From positions 7,688,001 through 7,752,000 of the forward strand of contig NC_135782.1 in the NCBI RefSeq assembly GCF_028453695.1: a stretch of 64,000 nt of DNA, read 5' to 3'. The notes under the pieces were generated by a model that saw only the letters and a list, made by a program, of their open reading frames with translations, made no database searches and was not told the DNA's origin. The translations under genes were made by a program, and so were the position numbers. The first letter of the stretch is position 1. The number at the start of each line of letters is the position of its first letter. Below are positions 1-9,603 of this stretch, piece by piece. The stretch is from Augochlora pura (lineage: Eukaryota > Arthropoda > Insecta > Hymenoptera > Halictidae).

Positions 1-300
1 CGTCATTCATTAATAAAAATGTGCTCCTATCTGAATGAACTTCTTCTTAAATAAATACAGTAATTCGTCATTTACGAATAATAAGTATAAATATTATTCT
101 TATCCAAATGAATATTTTTCGAATCAGTGCAGTTATTCGATATTTAGTAATAATTAATAAAAAATAAATTCTTATTCGAATAAATGTAGTTATCCATTAT
201 TCGTAAATAATGAATGCAAATGTTATTCTTGTTCGTAATAAATGTAGTTGTTCCTTATTGGCGAATAATGAATAAAAATTCTTCTTATTCATTATTAGTC
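1..300. repeat. Degenerate tandem repeat, period about 57-72 bp
   Basis: The block cAGTTATTCg...TAATAAT recurs at about 58, 130, 187 and 245, each followed by a TTATTC- or GAATAA-rich stretch. Copies are diverged but their order is constant. The array probably continues beyond the left edge. A similar GAATAAATTTTTATTCG-rich patch lies at 54690-54830. Confidence 0.6.
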
Positions 301-1751
301 GATCGAATGAACTTCGCAAAAGTATAAGCCAATTTTTCTGTCAACACAAGTAATTGTCGGAGCACAGTTTCAGCCTTGTCTAGCATTAAACAGAGCAAAC
401 TAGCTCGCACGGAAAGTTCAAAGGAGCTAGGAACACGATTACACAATAGTAGTATTAACCTTTGTTAGACGTTACATAAATATCAAACTTCCTCCTCTAA
501 AACGACGGTTAAACCTCCGTATTTTATATATTTGTTTCGACGTTATTCGAGGTAAACGATATCGAATATTCGACTCTGTACATTTTGTATTTGAACCCGC
601 ATAACTTTTCCATCATGCTCCGGTAAACGACCGTTATAACTCCGCGGTATCTACGGTCAAAGGTCGGCAACCTCTCCCGCTAAAAAGGGCACCCGAATAG
701 CCGGTATCCAACAAAGGGACTCTGCTTTACCAATTTTGCTGGAGGAGAAGTTGCCAGCATCGGGGGTGGCTACAACTTACGTATTTACTTTAAATGAATT
801 TATTAATGCAAAATTCTACTTATAAACTTAAATATGATACTCGAAGTGAGCGATCTTCAAAGGTTCGCGGGCATTCGGCTGCTCACGTGAACTCTTTGTT
901 GCCCGACCTCTGACCTATATAGAATAATGCTTTGTTAATATTTTAGAAGCCGGAGGTAGACAGTTTTTATCGTTTTCCGCGTTCTTTTATGGTTTGCGAT
1001 AAAACCTGCCGGAGGCTCTGTTTCCGTTTGCACAAGCGTTGAAGAATTTTTATTTTATTCATTTAATGAGCCGTTTATTATCAAAGTGGCTTAAGTCTAT
1101 TCTCGAAAAACATTGGGCTAGCTATTTTACTATCTAGATTTTTGTGGTATATATCATTTCATTTCAGCAAAGCCTTTGGTACGTAATTTTTAGAAGACTT
1201 GAATAACGTTAACGGAGAAAAGGTAAACTGGTTGAAAATATATTTTATGCAAAAGTGAAACATTTTTAAATATTTGCGTTTAAAAATAAAAGTCGCTTCG
1301 TACGTGTAAGTGCAGAGGCAATCTTTCTGTAAGCGTTCCAACACTTTCAGAGGGGCGTGTACGTCACTTATTACCCAATAGAATGACAGGAATGAGAATA
1401 CTGGACAAAGTTATCGTAAACAAATTATAGGGTCGATTATTTCGTTAATTAAAACAAAATTCAAAAATAGCTGCGATGTTTTACGAAATCCAATTTGTTT
1501 TAACAAACATTTTCGGAGCGCCCGTCGAACCGACTGTTTCCTAATTCAAACCTGTTATTCTCGTATTTCACTTGTTTCGTCCTATCAGAGGTACACAGAA
1601 ATCGATAAATAACGTTCGGGGAGTCCATAACGAACTTTTATCCAATTAACTCATAGTTTGTCGCGTGGACAAAGTTATTTTAGTTAGAAATAACGTAGGA
1701 CAGGCACGGGTGTAAAGTGACTACGTGTAACAAGCTGATGGACACACTTAC
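1..1751 (-). other. Intron of the LRR gene (runs off the left edge)
   Basis: Begins with donor GTAAGT at 1751. Contains the tandem repeat at 1-300 and otherwise AT-rich sequence with a slightly GC-richer patch at about 600-780. A 61-codon frame at 1159-1344 has no features of a protein. Confidence 0.6.
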
Positions 1752-1904
1752 CCTCAAGACCGATGAACGCATCCGGATCCACGTGGGTAATCTGATTGCC
1801 ATCGAGCTCCAAAGAGTTTAATTGCGTCAAGTGGGAGAATACGCCGGCTGGAAGATCGCGGAGCTGATTGCGAGCCAAACCTAACGAATCCAAGCTTTTC
1901 AGTC
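1752..1904 (-). CDS. LRR protein, fourth coding exon (LRR 6-7), last one in the window
   Basis: A 153-base exon. The acceptor is TTTTACAG ahead of 1904, with a pyrimidine tract. It encodes LDSLGLARN and LNSLELDGN repeats (residues 240-290), ending DPDAFIGLE. The donor is GTAAGT at 1751 in phase 1. No further LRR-like exon is visible on either strand between 1751 and 1, so the next exon must lie outside the window or be too short to see. Confidence 0.85.
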
Positions 1905-3362
1905 CTGTAAAAGAGATCGTTTACTATCGACACTTCAAACTTGCACGGTTCCAATTCGTTCGGTGCCGTTTGATCCGACATTTTTACATTCTGATAAGAA
2001 CAATTCTATTTGAAATCAAATTATTAAAGTGCCAGCATTCATTTAACATTTCTCGAAATATCTATCGTCTTTCAGTGAAAGCAAAGACAAAGATTACTGA
2101 TAAATATTATTTTAGAATCCTTTAAAAATTATTTGTAAAATTTGAGACACGTCTCGTGACTGTACATCTAATATTTTGCAACTATGTAGAGCATTATTGT
2201 AAATAGATGTAAGTTATGCTAAAGTTACGGATACAATTTTTAAAAAGAGATTTTTCGAGTACTATATAAAAGAGAATCGTTTATTTTAATAAATAATATT
2301 TTATAAAGCTATATAAGTTTCCAATGCTTTAGCAACAGTTTTTTTTTTAAATTCGAGGTTCTAGTTTGGTTCTAGTTTCATCTAGTATGCCTTAGTTGTT
2401 GCATTGCATTAGGTACCCGTGATTTGTGCTAAATTAGTGGACACAAATCTCGAATAGATGTTGAATAAATATCATATAGGAAAGTCGTCTGCTTTTAGAG
2501 AGAATATATAAGAAAGCTACATAAGTTTCCAATCCCTTAGAAACACTCTGCGAAGTTAGAAAAACACAGAGAACATTACTTATCTGGAAAGTTTTACGTC
2601 TGTAGCATTACACTAACAAGGGATGATCCTCAAACTGGAAATACAAAAAATTCTGAAACTTCGGGGACATGGAGAGCATACGTAGATACGTATTGCGTAA
2701 ATTCACTTCAAGGGATGAAAATTAATCCTCAAATATTCCGTTATTTCCTTATTGTATTTCTATAATTCGTAAATCGTTCAAAACGGAAAAATATATTAAA
2801 ATAAAAATGACTCGCTTTGTCCAAATTCATCACCTGATATACCAAAAATATCGACTATTTGTTTATAAAATTTTCCAGTTGTTTGAACAATTAACAGAAC
2901 ATATATCGCGTGATAGATTTAAGCAAAGAAAGGAGTTTTTATTGGACATTTTGCAAATTGTAGTAATAAAATAAAAGATAGCCGAATATTTATAGATTAA
3001 TGTCCTTTTAAAGCGAATTTAGGAAAGAAAGAAAAATTCCATTATACATATTTGCGTATGTTCTTCATAACGTCAGTGTTTTAAAATTATTTAAATATTC
3101 GTATTAGGGACCACCCTTTGTAAATACAAGTTATTTTATAAAATTGGAGGATGCTATAAACGTCGCATAAGAAATTCACTGATCGAATAGAATAGCTACT
3201 AAAATCTGTGACAAGTGTCCAGATGAAGACGAAATCGTTGCGAGCGTCGAATCAGAATTTCCGTGAATGATGCATGTGAATATTAATCGATAAGGAAGTG
3301 AGCGAAGGTAGCTCGGTTTTACCTGGGCACAGCGCTGAGCAAGACGTTTCGGGGAACCTTAC
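1905..3362 (-). other. Intron 3 of the LRR gene
   Basis: A 1458-bp intron between matching GT and AG sites. AT-rich; holds a pair of diverged direct repeats (2301-2340 and 2507-2548) and no other structure that I can see. Confidence 0.8.
2301..2548. repeat. Two diverged direct repeats of about 40 bp (2301-2340, 2507-2548)
   Basis: Both copies contain AAGCTAYATAAGTTTCCAAT followed by a similar CTTAGMAACA stretch, about 206 bp apart inside intron 3. Confidence 0.5.
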
Positions 3363-3499
3363 CTTCGAAATCGCCTTCCTGAATCCTGGTAATTCGGTTC
3401 TCCGGAAGGTCCAATTTCCTCAGCATGTCCAGTGGGAGCAATGCCTCTGTTGGCACCTTGGTCAACTCGTTTCCGCCCAGATTTAGTCTCCTTAGTTTC
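3363..3499 (-). CDS. LRR protein, third coding exon (LRR 4-5)
   Basis: A 137-base exon. Of two nearby AG acceptors (TATAG and TATAGCAG) only the second, just upstream of 3499, keeps phase 2. It completes a lysine codon and gives GLHKKLRRLNLGGNELTKVP. It carries two repeats, LRRLNLGGN and LRKLDLPEN (residues 195-239). The donor is GTAAGG at 3362, after GAAG, leaving phase 1. The next exon starts with GA, completing the glycine of DFEGLKS as the LRR consensus expects. Confidence 0.85.
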
Positions 3500-4421
3500 C
3501 TGCTATAATTTATGTGTTCGTATTTACATATCACCCAACCCTAACGCGCGGTTTTCGTACACGTGCGCAAGTACAACCAATCGCCGCGCGTTAGTCCTGT
3601 TTTTCAACTACCTACGTGAAGCGTTGTGTCCTGTAGAAGCGTATCATTCTATCGAATCTCGGAATTTCAGGCAAAACAACGACCTGTTACATTTTTCTAT
3701 TCGTCCCAAAACAAAAAAAAATGTTCAACGAACAACGTAAATTAACAATCGGAGCGATTTGAAGTCTTCGCTGAGAAATGTCATCGATTACCCGAACTAA
3801 TCTGGGACACAGATGTATGTGGATTATACAATTGCATTATTCAACTGTACAATCGAATCTCCATCGATTTGGGCAATGAACACAGTGTTGTGGGCATATT
3901 ATTGATCTATTATGTGCAACGTATTTGGAGATGTCAATGGACATCGAACGTTTGGATAATCGAGATTCTGCTGCAATTATTTTCTTTTTACCATTCGAGA
4001 ATATTTGTACATTTGCATCGCAGATATTATTATTATTTTTAATTATATCGAAATAATTATCGACAATTTCGAGATTGATAATTGCTCTGTGCTTTAACAC
4101 TCGAACGGCAGACCTTTTTAACAAAAATACGATCAATTTTATTTACCAATGCTTTTACATAAATTTAGTAAAATAGTCCTTCTAGGAATGAAACATGTGG
4201 CAATTGAAATTAGTTGTTCAGAAACTAAATTTAAGTAAATTTGTAACTTCGGGTCTGAATGTACCCGGGATCCGCCGTTGGAGTGTTAAACGTGTAGTGA
4301 AATTGTTTGCCTTCTCTAAGCGGAACGCGTTCGCGGTATCGACTAGTGATAAAAGAAAAGACTATACTAGGCTATACTAGATCTAGGGAAGCTGTAGTCA
4401 GGCTGATGGCAAAGAACGTAC
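3500..4421 (-). other. Intron 2 of the LRR gene
   Basis: A 922-bp intron. Its main content is the 188-bp TTAA-flanked inverted-repeat element at 4098-4285; the rest is AT-rich and unremarkable. Confidence 0.8.
4098..4285. mobile_element. TTAA-flanked miniature inverted-repeat element, family A
   Basis: 188 bp between TTAA at 4094-4097 and TTAA at 4286-4289. The left end reads CACTCGAACGGCAGACC; the right end, reverse-complemented, reads CACTCCAACGGCGGATC, so the ends are imperfect inverted repeats. There is no coding capacity. TTAA target duplications are the hallmark of piggyBac-type transposition, so this is probably a non-autonomous piggyBac-like relic. The first 40 bp resemble 43636-43675. 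It lies inside intron 2 of the LRR gene. Confidence 0.65.
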
Positions 4422-4644
4422 TTATGCAATCCTTTAAAAGCGTCCGAATCGATGTTGCTAATCTTGTTTTCGTACAGGGAAAGGATTTCAAGAGTGTCAA
4501 GGCCCTCGAAGGCTTTTCCGTGGATGGCGTTGATCTTATTGTGGTTCATATTCAAAATAAGCAGCTGGTGAAGACCTTGCAACGCGACCGTCGGCACCGC
4601 AATCAAAGCATTCTGTGATAGGTCCAGTTGTGTCAACTGAGTTC
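4422..4644 (-). CDS. LRR protein, second coding exon (LRR 1-3)
   Basis: A 223-base exon. The acceptor is CCACAG just upstream of 4644. The split glycine codon from exon 1 (G plus GA) restores the frame as SSIGTQLTQLDLSQNAL. It encodes three full repeats beginning LTQLDLSQN, LLILNMNHN and LEILSLYEN (residues 123-193). The donor is GTACGT at 4421, leaving phase 2. The reading frame continues into the intron to 4367, which is not coding. Repeat length is a regular 24 residues, and asparagine is present at the conserved position of every repeat. Confidence 0.87.
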
Positions 4645-5997
4645 CTGTGGATCAACATGGGTGAGTTAAATCAATTAAACATTTCCAATCGACGATTCAA
4701 ATGTTATTAGTACATTGTGGATCTGCGTGAATTCACGGCGTCAGCAGATTTTTCAAACGTATGAGGACGTATAAATTAAGGAAAGGTCTTGTAATTTTTT
4801 AGCCGACGAAGGGAACTTTTAATTCTAATTTTTGTGGATTAATGTATGGAGATGAGAATATGCATAAAGATTCGCGATCTACTCATCACATATGAATTTT
4901 GTCGATATTCAAATTAAAGAAAAACCTTACCAAAGTTCACTAGCCTTTAGTAATTGACGTTTCACATAACCATATCTACGCGTTATAGATGCAATTAATT
5001 TAAATTGCGTCATTTAAATTCCTCCAACAATATGGTTAAATAAATTTTCACTTCTTGTGCAAATTTTTAATTTTTAATAATGCTTAATAATGCATTAGTT
5101 ATCTGAACATTCAAGTTTCCAAATAGAAATATCGTAAATCAATTTTGAAGATGTTTGGCTCTTTATTCATGTTTAGCGAATCTTTATGCATTAATGGTTT
5201 TTCTAAACGTTAATGAAATTCTCTAGTTGATAATTCAGATTCTTCCATTCTGATTTTTATGAAATAAACAATGAAAAATAGGCTTCAGTATTTAATTTAA
5301 ATATTTCTGGTCACGAAGGCGGATAGTAAAATACTGTGAAAATATATCGAAATTATTTAAGCTTAAAGTCTATCGTTGTTTTTGCAGTTGTCAATGTTAA
5401 ATCGCGACCGTCGCTCTTATTAAGCTGCAAAAATCGTTAACAATTCGAAGGGAAAGGTTTTAATTATGCGGCAAGTATTTAAAGACTGAGGGCTGGTCCA
5501 GGGGAAACAAACGGGGACCCCTCGGTGACATCAAAACTGCGATTAAATTAAAATAGATCCCGTTTAACGTCAGCACGTGACGAAGCACAAGCTTCCACCG
5601 CCATCTCTTGTAATGTGACTACGATTCACGACTGTATTATCTGACTTACAAATTAATACGACACGGCTGTGTCGAATGACGCCAGAAATAGAGCCGAGCT
5701 TCTTTGTTACGAAGCTTCTTCGTGCAAGACGAGCTATAGACGTTTTTCGACTATGAATGCCGATTGAAACGCACGTATCTCTATACTAATTAAATGCACG
5801 AGGCGCTTACGTAATCGCGATTATAAAACTCACGATGAGAACGGAAGTTAGGGCTCAATATGTTATATGTTCAATATACTTTCCTGCTACAGATTTAAAT
5901 ACATTGATAGTTGTTTCTTAAACGTAAAAATAATTTTATAGAATATATTTACTAGTTTTTGTTTTTAATAACGCAGTGACTTTTTTCATGATAATAT

Positions 5998-6420
5998 TAA
6001 AAATTTTTAAATGCAATGTACACGTTTTATATATTTTTACAAGGGACTATGAAGCAAGAAAGGCTTCGTCTTTTACCATGATATATATATGGCGTCCCAG
6101 CTAAAGTAGGCCACCCAAATGTTTCTATCATTTTTTGAGATTTTAAGAAACTTTAGTGACAAAACTTGTTTTTGGGACCTGTAATATGGCGGTAATAATT
6201 TTTTTACAGCTAGAGAATTTTCAGAGATTTTAAGGTTAGTTTTGGTTTTATAATTCTTGAAGCAATGTACGAAGTATCTGCTCAATTAATAATTTGTAAA
6301 TGCTATTCCTCTTTTAATTTTAATTTAAAGTTTCCACATGCAATTTCCACGTCTTACATATTTTTAAAAATGAATATGAAACGACAGAGGTCTCGTCTTT
6401 TACCACGGTATACATATATG
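5998..6420. repeat. Two diverged direct repeats of about 95 bp flanking about 230 bp
   Basis: 5998-6090 and 6321-6420 share ATGCAAT, CACGT, ATATTTTTA and TCGTCTTTTACCA in the same order, each ending in an ATATAT run. The spacer begins GGCGTCCCAGCTAAAGTAGG, the kind of sequence seen at ends of dispersed insect repeats. Confidence 0.5.
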
Positions 6421-7355
6421 TACGTACGGTTACATTCGTGATTACACTAGCACACTGGTGAACGACTAAAGATATACGCGTGAAATATTTTCCAGACTGA
6501 TTCAAAGTCGACGCGTTTCACTTTAATAATGTCCCTTGTGAGATACGGTTGTCCATTTATTCTATTCATTATATTCGCGGTGCACATGCAGGCTAAGGTT
6601 GGAGGTAGAACGGACGGGCGAGGTTATTGATTTACAGTGAAATTCTGGTTTTTCGGTTGCTGTTCTAGCACTTTTTAGACAATGTTCCCAGCCTGCTAGG
6701 AAAGTACGCCTTTGGGGAAGATGGAGGTAATGAGACTTCCAAGAAGAAAACAGCGAAGAAAGAGACGAAGGCATGATGGAAATCAGTGAGGGAAAGATGC
6801 AAAAGAGATTTTAGAATGTGATTTCACAGAGACACTATTTCAAAGAAATCGGCACATGAGAGTGCACGTATAAGAAGAGAGGAAACGATGGTAAAGGCGA
6901 GAAATGAAATATTGAGTCGGATGTGGATCGCAAGAAAGTGGATATTTAAAGCAGATTTTGAAACGCGCACGTACGGTATCTAAATTTTCTAAAGAAGTAC
7001 TATAATTATTGGAAAAATCTCATGATAATAAAAGAATAGTTCAGAAATTACTGATACTATCTCCAAAACCATAAATAAGAACTTTATACTAATTTAAATA
7101 GTATACGTAGCAATAGTAGCAAATATAAAGAGGATTTTAAAAGCTGAAAGACTGATAGTCATTAAACAGAACTAGAATAGTTTAGCAAATTTCTATCGTA
7201 TCGAAATTACCATGTTAAATATGTAAATTTATTTTAGCCACTCAAACTATGTAACTTGTTTTTGAAGTTGTTCTAGTTTGAAGCACGATATTGTACTTCA
7301 TGGATTATATCACACAACATGGACGTACCTTTCAGACCTTTATTTTATAGTTTTA

Positions 7356-7493
7356 TTTACGTATACCTTCATCACTATTTTACGTGTACTTTCATCTCTA
7401 TTTTACGTACACCTTCACCTCTATTTTACGTATACCTTCATCTCTATTTTACGTATACCTTCATCTCTATATTACGTATACTTTCACGCGCAT
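7356..7493. repeat. 23-bp minisatellite, six units
   Basis: Consensus TTTACGTATACCTTCATCTC followed by TAT. Six units have an exact 23-bp period (starts 7356, 7379, 7402, 7425, 7448, 7471); units 4 and 5 are identical. Because 23 is not a multiple of three, similar FTYTF-like peptides appear in more than one plus frame; they are not coding. Confidence 0.9.
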
Positions 7494-8158
7494 TTACACT
7501 TATATTGAAAAATGAATGTTGCGCTTGGTAAAAATGATCAGATAGCCTCGTAAGAAAAAAGTATTCCGGCAGCTGACGTATCTCAAGATCTTCTCAACCA
7601 ATTGACCTTATGCTTGACGTGTACGTTCGGTTCACCTGTCGCAACATTTTCTACGTATTTTTTCCAAAGCGTTGGATGAAAACGAAGGAGGAGAAGGACA
7701 AGGATAGAAAATACGGAGAATAACGTTCGGGAAAGGGGAGTCCTCCTTTCACCAGCTGTGAAATGTTGACGACGGGACACGACAGTGAAACACGGGTCAA
7801 ATTTGCACCTTGCTTCATATTGTTTCTTTCGAATCGTCGTAGCTCTGTCAATTTCGGGAATTTCGTGTCTCGAGTGAATTGAAAAACGTCCGACAAGAAA
7901 TTGATATGTTAAAGCCGTCTCGATCTTCTTAAACAGTGTTTAAAGGTATTAAAACGTTTATATTCTTATAGAAATATTCTTAAAGTTGGAAATTTATTTT
8001 TCTCTTCAAATTGGCATTCATGTTCAATATATCGAACGCTACAAGAAAATTGTAGCTGACCACTGTTATTAGATTGTAGAATTTGATGCATAATGAACAT
8101 TTTCTATAGAAGAGAGTCAAATAAAACTGTTTCTTTAAGTATTGAAATATGTTATAAA

Positions 8159-8578
8159 TATACAGGCTGCTTATTTTATCTTGCACATTGAAATATCTTT
8201 GATACTTTTACTGGTACGAAGAAAATGCCAAGAAAAGTTTATTTAAGTTAATGCTTAGAATATCATGACTTATGTACTTTCGCAAGGCTATTTTTTATTA
8301 CTTATAAATAAGAATTTTTAGTTTCTTGATTGCCTTCTTGATATATACTATAGTGCTGAGTTATAAAAAAATAGATTCTAGTGTGCAATAAATAATCTTA
8401 TAAAATAAAAAACCAATAATCTTCAATAATTGAAATAAAATGATTTAGAGAGAAAAAAACGCAGATATCATAATATTTTTGGCTTTGAACTAAACAAAGT
8501 TGTCATGACACATTTTTTTTTATGTCAGCAAAAATAACGAAGATATTTCAATCTGTAGGACAAAATAAACATCTGTAT
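8159..8578. mobile_element. Fold-back element with about 57-bp inverted arms
   Basis: Arm 8159-8216 and the reverse complement of 8522-8578 align at about 75 percent, sharing the core ATTGAAATATCTT. The interior is AT-rich and non-coding. The arms begin with ATACAG. The superfamily is not identifiable without a clear target duplication. Confidence 0.5.
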
Positions 8579-8996
8579 GTACACAGGGTGTGGCATGTAA
8601 CCGTTACCGCCATATTTCAGGTTATTTCCGACAGTCTGACAAAAAAATATTTCCAATGAAAGTTAATCAATATTTAGTCGGCTACATATTGTAATATAAA
8701 AAAAATTCCACAAACTATTGTTCTCGATAAAATAATCAAGGTCCCTTCGACGTTTTTAAAAGTTACCGATCTGCCTAATTTAGGGTTATCCTATTGATAC
8801 GAAAAAAAGGGGGGTTATTCTTTAATACACGAGTATGTGTGAACAATGGGTGCTTTCGTCAAGTTTTGTAAAATGAATAAAACGCAGCTTATTACGTGTA
8901 TCGAGTCCGCGGAACGTGTCTTGGATTGCCGAAATGGATTCGGACCGGTGAATACCTGCATGTTGAATGAGATTCTTTCTAAGGCGGAACACTCAC

Positions 8997-9354
8997 CAAT
9001 GGAACTCAAAGAGGACTCCTCGAGTACCGCGAGGCTGCTGTTGTGAATAGTAAGATGGTGGATAACGAGGCCGAGGAATACGTAGCGCTGTAGTTTTGGC
9101 AAGCTGTTGTGCCTGAGACGCAGGTAAAAGATGACCGCGTTGGGTCTACCTTTGAGCGCCTTCATGGCATTGGTGATGTGCGTCAGGTCGGTGGACTCGC
9201 ACACGATGTCCAGGCCAGATTTCTTCAGGGTGCAGGAACAGGGCGCGATATCGGTGTGTGAAGGGCATAGATGATTATGCGACGTTTGCGCGAGAGCCAA
9301 GCCCATCACTAGAAACACGGTCCAAATCATCGTCCACAAACTGTTCTTCTTCAT
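8997..9354 (-). CDS. LRR protein, first coding exon (signal peptide and N-terminal cap)
   Basis: Residues 1-119 plus one base. ATG at 9354 has A at -3, and an in-frame TAG at 9375-9373 shows translation cannot begin further upstream. The first 22 residues are two lysines, a hydrophobic stretch (IWTVFLVMGLALA) and a plausible signal-peptidase site after A22. Next comes an LRR N-terminal cap, CPSHTDIAPCSC then a fourth Cys at 52, a CxnCxCxnC arrangement that is normally disulfide-bonded. The rest has degenerate LRR spacing (YLRLRHNSLPKL, HLTIHNSSLAVLEE) with a possible N-glycosylation site. The exon ends ATTG followed by donor GTGAGT at 8996-8991. The open frame runs on to 8815, but those codons are intron read-through. 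Confidence 0.87.
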
Positions 9355-9603
9355 CTTTCCGTGAGAACTCGTCTACTCTCGACTTTGTCAACTGTTCTCC
9401 AACAAACGGATCCTCGCTTCCGTTCTCGATTCCGCCTGATTCGCGTTCTTCTTCTCTGGCTGTCTCTCTGCTCGAGCCTACTACCTTGCTCGGTCTTACC
9501 TATCGCTTCGCCCTTTCTGTTCCTGTACCTGCAGCCTGCTACTTAGCCTCTCCTCTTCTCATATCCATTGTTTGCTCTTCCGTGGTGCACCAGTACACCG
9601 AGT
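9355..9603 (-). other. Probable 5' untranslated part of the first coding exon
   Basis: Upstream of the ATG the minus strand is purine-rich with stops in frame. At 9604-9618 lies TTCTGTTTCCAG, a strong 3' splice-site consensus, so the exon probably begins at 9603 and is fed by an upstream leader exon. Transcript data would settle it; the boundary is inferred from the splice consensus alone. Confidence 0.5.

Larger units (their letters stand above)
4645..8996 (-). other. Intron 1 of the LRR gene
   Basis: A 4352-bp intron between acceptor CCACAG and donor GTGAGT. It holds direct repeats at 5998-6090 and 6321-6420, a 23-bp minisatellite at 7356-7493 and a fold-back element at 8159-8578. The ACAGGGTGT-type sequence starting at 8583 resembles a mobile-element end but has no visible partner. 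Confidence 0.8.
1752..9354 (-). other. Gene span: extracellular leucine-rich-repeat protein, 5' part (3' end outside window)
   Basis: Four exons join into one open frame of 290 codons plus one base. The order is signal peptide (about residues 1-22), cysteine cap (Cys30, 39, 41, 52), a linker with an N-S-S glycosylation site, then seven LRRs starting near residues 123, 147, 171, 196, 220, 244 and 268. Each LRR follows LxxLxLxxNxLxxxPxxAFxGL, the typical extracellular class of chaoptin, Slit and the insect acid-labile-subunit-like proteins. Such proteins usually act at the cell surface or in the matrix in adhesion or patterning; which ortholog this is I cannot tell. Phases 1-2-1 match at every junction, which is strong evidence that the model is right. 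The C-terminal repeats, any cap and any membrane or GPI anchor lie left of position 1. Confidence 0.85.

Noticed and set aside
7278..7531. Open frames of 76 and 70 codons with repeated FTYTF-like peptides
   Set aside because: They are produced by the 23-bp minisatellite in two frames.
8815..8996. Extension of the first LRR exon frame to 8815
   Set aside because: The LRR pattern stops at the GTGAGT donor, and exon 2 continues it in phase, so the extension is intron read-through.
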